A stretch of DNA of 64,000 nt from JAFGGT01 sp036733165 (GTDB lineage Archaea; Methanobacteriota_B; Thermococci; Methanofastidiosales; NM3): the NCBI GenBank assembly GCA_036733165.1, contig DAINBB010000005.1, positions 10,734-74,733 of the forward strand, in the 5' to 3' direction. Shown here in pieces: positions 36,249-44,446 of this stretch (position 1 is the first letter of the stretch; every line of letters begins with the position of its first letter). The notes beneath the pieces were generated by a model. The model saw nothing but the letters and a program-made list of their open reading frames with translations, did no database searches and was not told the origin of the DNA. The translations under genes were made by a program, and so were the position numbers.

Positions 36249-36692
36249 ATGAATACTGAAATAAGGAGAAAGTCAATATACTCTGCCGGCGTTGGCGGCG
36301 TGTACCTATCATTCGGTCTTGTCCAGTTCGTCTTCTCACTGGGGGTCGGGACATCTTCACTGCGATACCTCAACATCGATGACAACATCTTCGGAGGATT
36401 CATAATGGCGCTCATAGGGGTGGTATTCATCTTCGCCCTTGAGAGGATGAGGAGGGACGATGTTGAGGGCACCGCGTTCCAGTTCTCGGGCATATTCCTG
36501 TCGTTGCTCTTTGCCGGGATCAATCTGTTGATACTTGGCGCCGATCTTTTAAGCGCGGCCCTTGAGGGCGGATCTTTGGAACTGCTCGGGAGCATCACCC
36601 CGATAATATACCTCGGCGTGCTCTCACTTGCCGGGCTGATGCTGTGGAAGGATGAGTTCTCGTTAAACAGGCTGAGCAGAGCGGGGGCATGA
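36249..36692 (+). CDS. Four-helix membrane protein of the feo operon
   Basis: 147 residues with four predicted membrane helices (about 11-31, 45-63, 76-97, 113-132), no known motif. The start ATG lies directly behind GGTGATGTC at the feoB stop, so translation is coupled to feoB. A possible role as an extra subunit or regulator of the FeoB transporter is inferred only from position. No cysteines or histidines that would suggest metal transport by itself. Confidence 0.7.
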   Translation: MNTEIRRKSIYSAGVGGVYLSFGLVQFVFSLGVGTSSLRYLNIDDNIFGGFIMALIGVVFIFALERMRRDDVEGTAFQFSGIFLSLLFAGINLLILGADLLSAALEGGSLELLGSITPIIYLGVLSLAGLMLWKDEFSLNRLSRAGA

Positions 36693-36736
36693 TGAAATAT
36701 TGAGAAAACTATAATAATAGAAGGTATAATAAAATA

Positions 36737-36752
36737 ATTCGTTCATGCGAAT
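36737..36752. promoter_or_regulatory. Putative autoregulatory operator of the DtxR gene
   Basis: ATTCGTTCATGCGAAT: same half-sites and spacing (ATTCG-N6-CGAAT) as the two feo sites, just after a TATA box (GGTATAATAAAA, 36723-36734). Confidence 0.6.
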
Positions 36753-36769
36753 AGTGTTTGGTGTTGCGA

Positions 36770-37231
36770 ATGCCTACCATAAAAACAGAGGAGTATATAG
36801 AGGTCATATACGAAATTGTGGAAAAGAAGGGTTATGCTAGGGTGAAGGATGTCGCCCTGATGCTTGATGTCGGCCTTTCAACAGTCTCTGAAATGTTCCA
36901 GAAGCTCAGTAATGAGGACTATATCAATTATGAGAAGTACAGCGGCGTCACCCTCACCGAAAAAGGCGAGAAGCTGGCAAAGCTTCTGGAGAGGAGGCAT
37001 GGCACCATAAAGAGCTTCCTTAAGCTGTTGGGCCTTCCCGAGGACCTTGCGGACAAGGAGGCGTGCACACTGGAACACGTCATGGAGAAAGAGACCATAG
37101 AACGCCTCACATGTTTTGTGGATTTCATCGATTCCATCGAGAATCCCCCCTGGCTGGAGAGATTCAAGGTATACTGCGCCACAGGCGAACTGATAGAATG
37201 CCCAAACAAGGACTGTTCAAGGTGTGATTGA
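36770..37231 (+). CDS. DtxR-family metal-dependent repressor
   Basis: 153 residues: N-terminal winged helix (about 1-65; RVKDVALMLDVGLSTVSEMF) and metal-binding/dimer domain (66-135). Candidate ligands: Glu8, Glu11, His77 (RRH), and Cys99-x2-Glu102-His103. Cys at the position of MntR Glu99 is the arrangement of iron-sensing DtxR/IdeR. There is no SH3-like third domain; instead a short Cys-rich tail (CPNKDCSRC). It sits next to feo genes and carries the same palindrome upstream, so Fe(II)-dependent repression of feo and itself is the natural model. Confidence 0.88.
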   Translation: MPTIKTEEYIEVIYEIVEKKGYARVKDVALMLDVGLSTVSEMFQKLSNEDYINYEKYSGVTLTEKGEKLAKLLERRHGTIKSFLKLLGLPEDLADKEACTLEHVMEKETIERLTCFVDFIDSIENPPWLERFKVYCATGELIECPNKDCSRCD

Positions 37232-37242
37232 TCCTTTTTATA

Positions 37243-37623
37243 TCAGTCCTTGGCCCTGATGATTATCTTCTTTGGATTGGTGATCCCGAGCAGGGGTGTG
37301 TGGTCGACCATCTTCCCGATCACATTGACCGCCGATGCGGGCCTGGGCCTCTCGTCGACAGATATCGGGGTGCGCCCGAAGAAGATGCACAGCACATCGC
37401 CCGGCGGCCAGAAACCGATGTCGCCGGCCTCGAGATCCTCTGTCGGATTCTCGTCCCCTATGTGGAAGGGGACCTTGAAGTAGAACTCCCCTCCCCAGCT
37501 CACAGGACTCCCTTTTATTGGAAGGGATTCAAGTAGCATCTTGGCAGTATCCGGGCTCTTGTCGTCATAGATGTACCCCTCGAATGTCTGACCGTCTATC
37601 TCTATCTCTATATCGTTTCTCAT
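37243..37623 (-). CDS. Cyclophilin-like fold protein (DUF369/TM1367-like)
   Basis: 126 residues resembling the small archaeal/bacterial cyclophilin-like family (PF04126): GGEFYFKVPFHIGDENPTED, EAGDIGFWPPGDVLCIFFG and a C-terminal NPKKIIIRAKD. These proteins lack proven isomerase activity and have no assigned function. Start ATG 37623 overlaps the stop of the upstream hydrolase gene in ATGA, so the two are co-translated; the frame's earlier ATG at 37641 is inside that gene. Confidence 0.75.
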   Translation of the reverse strand: MRNDIEIEIDGQTFEGYIYDDKSPDTAKMLLESLPIKGSPVSWGGEFYFKVPFHIGDENPTEDLEAGDIGFWPPGDVLCIFFGRTPISVDERPRPASAVNVIGKMVDHTPLLGITNPKKIIIRAKD

Positions 37624-38945
37624 GCAATACCGCCTATCCACTCGTGTATGTCGTTTATCAATCCCTCATCAACATGCCCTTCGATGTAATATTCCGTCCC
37701 GATAGACCTATCCTCCCCGTACATCATAAGATGGTTTAGGCCGGGATATGAGATGAACGTGGCGTTCTCCTTGCCACTGAGGCCATACTCCCACAGTTGG
37801 AAGTCCTCCATCGTCACCTGATAGTCCCTCTCTCCCTGAACCACCAATATGGGTGTATCAAGCCCCCTTGCGACTTCCACCTGATCATAGGTCGAGAGGT
37901 CCTCCCAATAGGCCCTCGCGGCGCCCAGCACTATCTCTCCTTCGCCGATGTCAAGCTCAGATATCCTCAATGCCATCTCCGTCACTTGTTCTATGGTCGC
38001 CATCTCCCCATCATCTATCACGCCATCGTAGTTGCTGATATACCATATCTGCTCGACAATTAGCTCCTCAAGCGCCCTGGCATTTCCGGACATGACCACT
38101 ATGCCCGCCAACTCGTCGGTCATGGAGGCTATCCGCGGTGCCATCATGCCCCCAAGACTGTGCCCTATGACGTATATGCTCTCCGGATCAACACCTTCCA
38201 CTGCCTTGAGGGTCTCTATTGCGGCAAGGGCGTCGTATACCGTCTCCTCCATGACAGTGAATCCCAATATCTCGTTGATCCCTATGGAGTAAGCATACGT
38301 CCTCTTGTCATACCTCAACACTGCAACGCCCTGGCTTGCGAGGCCGGTCGCGATGTCCTTGAACGGCTTGTTGGGCCCAATGGTCTCGTCCATGTCATTT
38401 GCCCCAGACCCATGCACAAGGACGACCCCCGGGAACGGACCGTCCCCCAAAGGCATGGTTAATATGCCCGACAGCACGTAATCTCCGGATACCACCTCCA
38501 CCTCCACTTCCGTGTAGGCGCTTTGATCTGCATATGGCGGAAGCTCGTAACCTGAGGCTTCTGAGATCCAGAATCCGGATATCATGCAATCGCTGTCGTA
38601 CACTATCCTCAGGACCCCGCTCTCGCCCTTTGAAAAGGCATAGGTCATGTCCACGATGGTGTATTCGCCGTCATTCTCTATGGAGATGTCTTCAATATCC
38701 CCTGGCTCTCCGTAGGTCTCAACGACCTCTGACCACAATGACTCTAGCTCCTCCAGTGATATCTCCCCCTTCATGTCCTCATCGAACGAATTGAAGAACT
38801 TCTCGTATTGTCCGGATGAGAGATATCCGGCATGTTCCTTTGCCATATCCTCAAGGTCAACTTGTCTCTCGCCACCTATGCAGCCCGATATCAGCGAGAG
38901 CAATACTATCAGGAATACCATCGGTCTTGAAAACTTCTGTTCCAT
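37620..38945 (-). CDS. Lipoprotein alpha/beta-hydrolase
   Basis: Surface-anchored serine hydrolase of 441 residues. Signal peptide with lipobox (LISGCIGG, about 18-25), an N-terminal alpha+beta domain (about 35-125) of the DUF3887 type often preceding such hydrolases, and a C-terminal alpha/beta-hydrolase fold: VVLVHGSGANDMDE (oxyanion), GHSLGGMMAP (nucleophile Ser), VQGERDYQVT (Asp) and YPGLNHLMM (His). Probably an esterase or peptidase-like enzyme acting outside the cell; substrate unknown. Divergent from the molybdopterin operon. Confidence 0.85.
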   Translation of the reverse strand: MEQKFSRPMVFLIVLLSLISGCIGGERQVDLEDMAKEHAGYLSSGQYEKFFNSFDEDMKGEISLEELESLWSEVVETYGEPGDIEDISIENDGEYTIVDMTYAFSKGESGVLRIVYDSDCMISGFWISEASGYELPPYADQSAYTEVEVEVVSGDYVLSGILTMPLGDGPFPGVVLVHGSGANDMDETIGPNKPFKDIATGLASQGVAVLRYDKRTYAYSIGINEILGFTVMEETVYDALAAIETLKAVEGVDPESIYVIGHSLGGMMAPRIASMTDELAGIVVMSGNARALEELIVEQIWYISNYDGVIDDGEMATIEQVTEMALRISELDIGEGEIVLGAARAYWEDLSTYDQVEVARGLDTPILVVQGERDYQVTMEDFQLWEYGLSGKENATFISYPGLNHLMMYGEDRSIGTEYYIEGHVDEGLINDIHEWIGGIA

Positions 38946-39076
38946 GGTCTATTCTCCCTCATGATTCAACATCTTTTCATTATTCGTTATTTTATAAAAT
39001 TAATAAGGAGTAACCTTTTTATATTTCTCCATGTTCGGAGTCTTAAGCAACATCTTGATTATTTTCTGTGATAGGT

Positions 39077-40282
39077 ATGGCATATTTGAAGCTAATATCC
39101 TATGAGGATGCACTGAAGACCCTTCTTGAAGAAACTGAAACCGTCGAAGGGAGCGAAGGGGCAATGTTGGACAATGCCCTGGGTAGGGTGGCCATTGCTG
39201 ACATCGCATCGCCCATCGATGTCCCCTCTTACCGAAAGTCTCAGATGGACGGATACGCGATCGTCTCCTCCGATTCATTCAAGGCAAGTGAGGACTCTCC
39301 TGTTCAGTTGGAGGTCATCGAGGAGATCGATGCGGGCGACATACCTTCCAAGATTGTCAGTTCGGGAATGTGCTCTTATGTTGCCACCGGCGCGGCGGTT
39401 CCAGAGGGTGCGGATTCTGTGGTGATGATAGAGGACGTGATCCGTGATGGCGAGAAGATACTGTTTTCAAGGTCCACGGCCCCCGGCGAGAACGTGATGC
39501 AAACGGGATTCGATGTCCAGAGGGGGGCCATGATAATGAGGAAGGGGGAGCGGGTAACATCGAGAAAGGCCGCTGCGCTCTCTGGCATGGGCATCACAGA
39601 GCTGGAGGTACGTAGGATGCCACGGATAGCAGTGATATCGACAGGCAGCGAGATAGTGCTTCCTGGAGAGCGCTACGGGCCTGTGAACACATACGATGTG
39701 AACGGCCGATATCTTACGAGCGAATGCAGAAGGCTCGGGTGCGATGTGGACTTTCTGGGCATAGCTGCGGATAACAGGAAGGCCCTCATTGAGAAGCTGG
39801 ACCTGGCCAAGCTATACGATCTGGTTCTCGTTTCCGCTGGCGTCTCCAAGGGCGTGAAGGACCTTATGGAGAAGACGGTCTCGGAGTTTGGTGAAATAAT
39901 CCTCCATGGCATAAACATCAAACCTGGAAAACCGACCCTTGCATCAAGATGCGGCGGGACGCTCATGATAGGCCTTCCGGGACATCCAACCTCATGTGTC
40001 ATGATATTCAAGATGTTGGTGGAACCCTTGGTCCACAAGATGTGCGGCTCTGAACACCATTTTAAGAAAAGAAAGATGAAGTTGTTGAAGCGCGTGGTCG
40101 CCACGAAGGGCAGAATGCAATTTCTTCCCATCAGGGTCAGCGATGATGGCGTTGTCCCCGTTTTCAGGGGCAGTGGGGCCATAACGAGCTTTCTCAACGC
40201 CGACGGCATAGCGATAATAGATGAGAACACGGAGTATCTAGACCCTGGAGAACTGTTGGAAGTTGTCTTGCTGGATGATTGA
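39077..40282 (+). CDS. moeA: Molybdopterin molybdenumtransferase MoeA (first copy)
   Basis: Inserts Mo (or W) into adenylylated molybdopterin. 401 residues with the full domain order: domain I/II (PSYRKSQMDGYAIVSSD), VATGAAVPEGADSVVMIED, the MogA-like domain III (STGSEIVLPGERYGPVNTYD; VSAGVSKGVKDLMEKT; LPGHPTSCVMIFKMLVEP) and C-terminal domain IV. ATG 39077 is preferred; GTG 39068 also opens the frame. First gene of the run; a TATA candidate sits at 39017-39023. Confidence 0.92.
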   Translation: MAYLKLISYEDALKTLLEETETVEGSEGAMLDNALGRVAIADIASPIDVPSYRKSQMDGYAIVSSDSFKASEDSPVQLEVIEEIDAGDIPSKIVSSGMCSYVATGAAVPEGADSVVMIEDVIRDGEKILFSRSTAPGENVMQTGFDVQRGAMIMRKGERVTSRKAAALSGMGITELEVRRMPRIAVISTGSEIVLPGERYGPVNTYDVNGRYLTSECRRLGCDVDFLGIAADNRKALIEKLDLAKLYDLVLVSAGVSKGVKDLMEKTVSEFGEIILHGINIKPGKPTLASRCGGTLMIGLPGHPTSCVMIFKMLVEPLVHKMCGSEHHFKKRKMKLLKRVVATKGRMQFLPIRVSDDGVVPVFRGSGAITSFLNADGIAIIDENTEYLDPGELLEVVLLDD

Positions 40283-40283
40283 C

Positions 40284-41174
40284 ATGAACGCCCCTAACGG
40301 AATCCCCATAAGGAACATAAGAATATCGTTGACGAAGAGGTGCAATCTAAAGTGCTTCTATTGCCACAGGGAAGGGGAGCTCATCCCGAAGGGCGTGCCC
40401 AGGGAGATCACAGTTGAAGAGATAGAGAACCTTTTGGAGGTGTCAAGGGAACTTGGGATCGACAAGGTGAGGTTCACCGGGGGAGAACCCTTGGTCAGGA
40501 AGGACATAATTGAGGTGGTGGAAGCCGCCTCAAGGCACATGGATGACGTCTCCCTCTCGACCAACGGCACGCTACTGGCACCCATAGCCAAGGACCTCAA
40601 GGATGCGGGCCTTGACAGGATAAACGTTACCCTAAATTCACTAAAACCTGATATATTCAGTTCGATGGTGGGGGCAGACGCCCTCTCCGATGCCGTTGAC
40701 GGGGTGGAGAAGGCGTATGAGGCAGGCATAAATCCTATCAAAATAAACATGGTCGTGGTAAAGAGGAACTGCGGCGAGATACCGGACATGATATCCTATC
40801 TGAGGCCAGGGATGATACTCCAGCTCATCGAACTGATAGCTTCAAAGGACGGGGAGGCCGATTCGTTCTATCTGGAGAATCATGTTGATTTTGGCCCGAT
40901 CGAAAAATACTTGGAAGAACATGCCGAAAGGATCGAGGTCAGACAGAAGCACAAGAGGAAGAGATACTGCCTCCCACAGGTCGTCGAGATCGTCAGGTCC
41001 ATGCACAACTCAACGTTCTGCCAGCATTGCAACAGCATAAGGGTCACGAGCGAAGGAAAGGTCAAGAAATGCCTGTTTAACAATGATCTTAAGATAATAG
41101 ACGATTTCAGTGACAAGGATTCGATAAGGCGCGTGATGGAGTCAACCATAATGGAAAAGAGGCCGTATTGGTGA
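40284..41174 (+). CDS. moaA: GTP 3',8-cyclase MoaA
   Basis: Radical SAM enzyme that starts molybdopterin synthesis from GTP. 296 residues: SAM cluster CNLKCFYCH, FTGGEPLVRKD, and the second cluster C-x2-C-x13-C in FCQHC...KKC (about 250-268). The C-terminal double-Gly of bacterial MoaA is absent, the end being KRPYW, as in archaeal relatives. ATG 40284 lies right after the moeA stop; ATG 40275 would overlap it. Confidence 0.93.
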   Translation: MNAPNGIPIRNIRISLTKRCNLKCFYCHREGELIPKGVPREITVEEIENLLEVSRELGIDKVRFTGGEPLVRKDIIEVVEAASRHMDDVSLSTNGTLLAPIAKDLKDAGLDRINVTLNSLKPDIFSSMVGADALSDAVDGVEKAYEAGINPIKINMVVVKRNCGEIPDMISYLRPGMILQLIELIASKDGEADSFYLENHVDFGPIEKYLEEHAERIEVRQKHKRKRYCLPQVVEIVRSMHNSTFCQHCNSIRVTSEGKVKKCLFNNDLKIIDDFSDKDSIRRVMESTIMEKRPYW

Positions 41175-41178
41175 TCTC

Positions 41179-41421
41179 ATGAAGGTCTTAGTGCGATACT
41201 TTGCCAGGATGAAAGAACTTTTTTTGAACGATTCTGAGATATTCGCCATTCAGGAGGGTGCCGACCTACGTTCACTTTTATTAATGATAGAACAGAAGTA
41301 TTCATTGGCATTGGATGATTATCCACTATTCTTTTCAGTGAATCATGAGTATAGTGGATTGGACAGGCGATTGAAGGAGGGAGACGAGATAGCGATCCTC
41401 TATCCTCCCAGCGGTGGTTGA
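41179..41421 (+). CDS. moaD: Molybdopterin synthase sulfur carrier subunit MoaD
   Basis: Ubiquitin-like sulfur carrier of 80 residues ending in the required Gly-Gly (PPSGG), which is thiocarboxylated and used by MoaE. Beta-grasp pattern: VLVRYFARMKEL at the start, DEIAILYPPSGG at the end. Its stop TGA is followed directly by the moaE ATG. Confidence 0.93.
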   Translation: MKVLVRYFARMKELFLNDSEIFAIQEGADLRSLLLMIEQKYSLALDDYPLFFSVNHEYSGLDRRLKEGDEIAILYPPSGG

Positions 41422-41823
41422 ATGATCAAGGTCCAGAGGGAAGACTTCGATATCGAAGCGAACATCGATTCGATCAGTGACAGTTCCTGCGGGGCAGTGG
41501 TGTCGTTCATCGGGACCGTAAAATCCCCCGTGAAGGGAGGGAACGTAACTGCGTTGGAACTTGAGGCCTATGGCGAGATGGCGGTCAGGGAACTGGAGAA
41601 GATAGAGGTTGAGGCGAGGCAGCGGTTCGCGATAAGGGACCTGTTGGTCATCCATAGGATAGGCAGGCTCGAGGTGGGGGACAGGATAGTCCACATATGC
41701 GTCTCCTCCGAGGGAAGGGACGCCGCCTTCGACGCATCGAGATTTGTATTGGAAAAAATAAAGGAATGTGTTCCCCTGTTCAAAAAGGAACACACTGACA
41801 AGGGAGAATATTGGCATGGATAA
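41422..41823 (+). CDS. moaE: Molybdopterin synthase catalytic subunit MoaE
   Basis: Converts cyclic pyranopterin monophosphate to molybdopterin with MoaD sulfur. 133 residues: GAVVSFIGTVKSPVKGG, LELEAYGEMAVREL, VIHRIGRLEVGD, and the catalytic lysine region CVPLFKKEHTDKGEYW. Begins with no gap after moaD and overlaps moaC by 8 nt. Confidence 0.93.
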   Translation: MIKVQREDFDIEANIDSISDSSCGAVVSFIGTVKSPVKGGNVTALELEAYGEMAVRELEKIEVEARQRFAIRDLLVIHRIGRLEVGDRIVHICVSSEGRDAAFDASRFVLEKIKECVPLFKKEHTDKGEYWHG

Positions 41824-42280
41824 AATGTTCACACACGTGTCCGGCAAGGGGGTCGGGATGGTCGACATATCAAACAAGGAAAGGACCAAGAGGGCGGCCG
41901 TGGCCGAAGGGTCCATACGCCTTGGTCCCAAGACCCTTTCGTTGATAGAGAGCGATGGTATCAGGAAGGGAAACGTATTAGCAACGGCACAGTTGGCAGG
42001 CATAATGTCCGCGAAGAGAACATCGGAGCTGATCCCCCTTTGCCACCAGATCCCTCTCGACAGCATAGACCTGGATCTCAAGATACAAAAAGATGGCATA
42101 TTGGCGACCTGCAGGGTTGTTACCACATATGGCACGGGGGTGGAGATGGAGGCCCTGATGGGTGTGTCACAGGCACTTCTCACCATATGGGACATGGTAA
42201 AGGCCGTCGAAAAGGACGAGGACGGGCAGTACCCCTCAACGAGGATCGATGATATCCGCGTCATCAGTAAGGAGAAATGA
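41816..42280 (+). CDS. moaC: Cyclic pyranopterin monophosphate synthase MoaC
   Basis: Partner of MoaA in the first pathway step. 154 residues: MVDISNKERTKRAAVAEG, LIPLCHQIPL with the conserved His, GTGVEMEALMGVS and YDMVKAVEKD-like IWDMVKAVEKDED near the end. Start ATG 41816 lies within the last codons of moaE; the family N-terminus (THVSGKGVGMVDIS) supports it. Confidence 0.94.
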   Translation: MDKMFTHVSGKGVGMVDISNKERTKRAAVAEGSIRLGPKTLSLIESDGIRKGNVLATAQLAGIMSAKRTSELIPLCHQIPLDSIDLDLKIQKDGILATCRVVTTYGTGVEMEALMGVSQALLTIWDMVKAVEKDEDGQYPSTRIDDIRVISKEK

Positions 42281-42780
42281 AAATGTCGGTCCATGAGCAT
42301 AAGAGCGGGGCACCTAAAAAGATAACGTTCTCCGTGATAACCGTGTCTGACAGATGTTCCCGGGGTGAGTCCGAGGACCTCTCAGGCAACTACATAGTCG
42401 AGGAACTGTCGAGGGCAAACACCCTTTTGGGAAGATATGTCGTCCCTGATGAGATGACCGATATCTCGTCCGCTGTGAAAAAGGCTGCGGGGGAATCGGA
42501 CTGCGTCGTTCTCACGGGCGGCACAGGTGTCGCACGAAGGGATGTTACCATCGAGTCCGTTAGACCTCTGTTGGACAAGGAGATCGTGGGTTTTGGCGAG
42601 CTTTTCAGAAGACTGAGCCATGACGAGGTCGGAACGGCATCGATCATGAGCGGCGCGATGGGGGGCGTCATGGGTGGCAGCGTCGTGTTCTGTCTTCCGG
42701 GAAGCCTGCCGGCAGTGCGATTGGGAATGGGCATAATAATGTCCGAGGCCCACCATATCATAAAACACCTGAGGGATTAG
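42277..42780 (+). CDS. moaB: Molybdopterin adenylyltransferase, MoaB/MogA family
   Basis: Activates molybdopterin with ATP before metal insertion; in Archaea MoaB does this. 167 residues: VITVSDRCSRGESEDLSG, VLTGGTGVARRDVTIE, GFGELFRRLSHDEVGTASI and CLPGSLPAVRLG. Start ATG overlaps the moaC stop; its TAG stop abuts the second moeA start. Confidence 0.92.
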   Translation: MKMSVHEHKSGAPKKITFSVITVSDRCSRGESEDLSGNYIVEELSRANTLLGRYVVPDEMTDISSAVKKAAGESDCVVLTGGTGVARRDVTIESVRPLLDKEIVGFGELFRRLSHDEVGTASIMSGAMGGVMGGSVVFCLPGSLPAVRLGMGIIMSEAHHIIKHLRD

Positions 42781-43965
42781 ATGAGGGAGTTCAAGAATCT
42801 TGTACCATATGCCGAGGCCCTTGAGATGACATACCCCTACGCTCCAACCCTGGTCAGGGAAGACCTCCCACTTGAAGCATCGTTGGACAGGGTGTTGGCG
42901 GAGGACCAGACCTCGCCCATAGATTCCCCCCCGTTCGACAGGGCGGCAATGGACGGTTACGCTGTCATCGCAGAGGACACCTTCGCTGTCAGGGAAGGCG
43001 CCTGTGCGAAGTTGGAGGTGATCGATGACATCACTGCAGGCGAGGTGTCTGAGATGGAGGTGACGTCCGGCAAGGCGGTCGGCATAATGACCGGCGCGAA
43101 GATGCCAAAGGGGGCCAATGCCGTCGTCATTCAGGAGCTCGTCAAGAGAGATGGGTCATCCCTCGAGGTATACACCAAGGTGCCGCCGCTCAAGAACGTT
43201 TCCCTAAGGGGGGAGGACGTAAAGGCAGGAGACCTCGTGTTTGAGATGGGGACCAGGCTTTCTCCGGAACAGTTGGCGGTCCTCCGTTCTTTGGGCGTGC
43301 GCTCCGTCGGCGTCATGAGGCGGCCAAAGGTCTCGGTAATCGTGACAGGCAACGAGTTCGCCAAAGAGGTGGCGGATGGGAAGATATTCGAATCCAATTC
43401 CCTGATGCTCTCGAAGCTTCTGGAATCGGCAAATTGCGACATAGGGCATGTGTCTGTCGTCAATGATGACAAGGATTCCATAATTTCCGCGCTGGCAAGG
43501 GCAGCCGATTCGGATTTCATCATGGTCACCGGAGGCAGTTCGTTCGGCAAAAAGGACATGTCAAGCATAATATTCGAAGACTTTGTATTCCACGGTGTGA
43601 CGACAAAACCAGGACGTCCCCTCGGCTTCGTAATCTGGGAAGGAAAACCGGTCTATGTCATGTCCGGATATCCTGTTGCCGCATTCGTCCAGTTCTATAT
43701 GTTTGTCATCCCTTTCCTTGAAAAGACGATGGGGACGCGATATTTAAGGAAGGTGAAGATGGTAATGTCCACAGACCTCCCCTCCCAGTTGGGAAGGACG
43801 GAGTTCGTCCGTTGCAGGATCAAGGAAGGAATGGTGGAGCCGATCAGGAAGTCTGGCTCCAGCATGCTATCCTCTGTCGCAAACGCCGATGGATTCGTCC
43901 TTGTCGATGAGCTGACAGAAGGTCTTAACAAAGGTGATGTGATTGAGTTCAACTGTTTCGTCTGA
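42781..43965 (+). CDS. moeA: Molybdopterin molybdenumtransferase MoeA (second copy)
   Basis: 394-residue MoeA paralogue: DSPPFDRAAMDGYAVIAED, GIMTGAKMPKGANAVV, VTGNEFAKEVADGKIFESNS, VTGGSSFGKKDM, MSGYPVAAFVQFYMFV. Two MoeA paralogues in one operon are common in Archaea and have been linked to separate Mo and W handling; which copy does which cannot be read here. The first copy's glycine-rich LPGHPTS is replaced by MSGYPVA, a visible active-site-region difference. Confidence 0.9.
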   Translation: MREFKNLVPYAEALEMTYPYAPTLVREDLPLEASLDRVLAEDQTSPIDSPPFDRAAMDGYAVIAEDTFAVREGACAKLEVIDDITAGEVSEMEVTSGKAVGIMTGAKMPKGANAVVIQELVKRDGSSLEVYTKVPPLKNVSLRGEDVKAGDLVFEMGTRLSPEQLAVLRSLGVRSVGVMRRPKVSVIVTGNEFAKEVADGKIFESNSLMLSKLLESANCDIGHVSVVNDDKDSIISALARAADSDFIMVTGGSSFGKKDMSSIIFEDFVFHGVTTKPGRPLGFVIWEGKPVYVMSGYPVAAFVQFYMFVIPFLEKTMGTRYLRKVKMVMSTDLPSQLGRTEFVRCRIKEGMVEPIRKSGSSMLSSVANADGFVLVDELTEGLNKGDVIEFNCFV

Positions 43966-43975
43966 ACGATACGAA

Positions 43976-44446
43976 ATGACGCCGATCGGCATCATACACA
44001 CGGACTTCAAGAGCAAGAAGGGAATGCCAATACAGGCCAAGACAAGCCCAGATGGAAAGGGCAGGATAGAGCTGCTGGACCGATACGTCGACGGCATCTC
44101 CGACCTTGAGGGCTTCTCACATATCATACTTCTGTACGTCTTTCACCTTTCTGAGGGATATAGGCTCAAGGTCAAGCCTTTCCTGGACGATGAGAAGAGG
44201 GGCCTTTTCGCCACAAGGGCCCCAAACAGGCCGAACAACATAGGACTCTCCGTTGTCAAGCTTGAAGGGATAAGGGGCAATATAATCAGCATCAGCGGGA
44301 CAGACATGCTTGACGGCACCCCTCTCCTGGACATAAAACCGTATGTTCCACAAATGGACAACAGGGAAAATGCGAGGATAGGATGGCTGGAGCACAAGAT
44401 CCACATGATGGAGAACACTTGCAACGATGGAAGATTCGGAGGTTGA
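43976..44446 (+). CDS. tRNA (t6A37) N6-methyltransferase TrmO-like
   Basis: 156 residues of the TrmO/YaeB/VirR family, which in bacteria methylates t6A37 of tRNA-Thr; an unusual single-barrel SAM enzyme. MTPIGIIHTDFKSKKGMP, LEGFSHIILLYVFH, FATRAPNRPNNIGLSVVKLE and DGTPLLDIKPYVPQMD are the family's motifs. Archaeal members often lie beside molybdopterin genes, as here, so another role is possible. A TTG at 43943 follows a stronger ribosome site (GGTGATGTGAT) and would add 11 residues. Confidence 0.85.
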   Translation: MTPIGIIHTDFKSKKGMPIQAKTSPDGKGRIELLDRYVDGISDLEGFSHIILLYVFHLSEGYRLKVKPFLDDEKRGLFATRAPNRPNNIGLSVVKLEGIRGNIISISGTDMLDGTPLLDIKPYVPQMDNRENARIGWLEHKIHMMENTCNDGRFGG

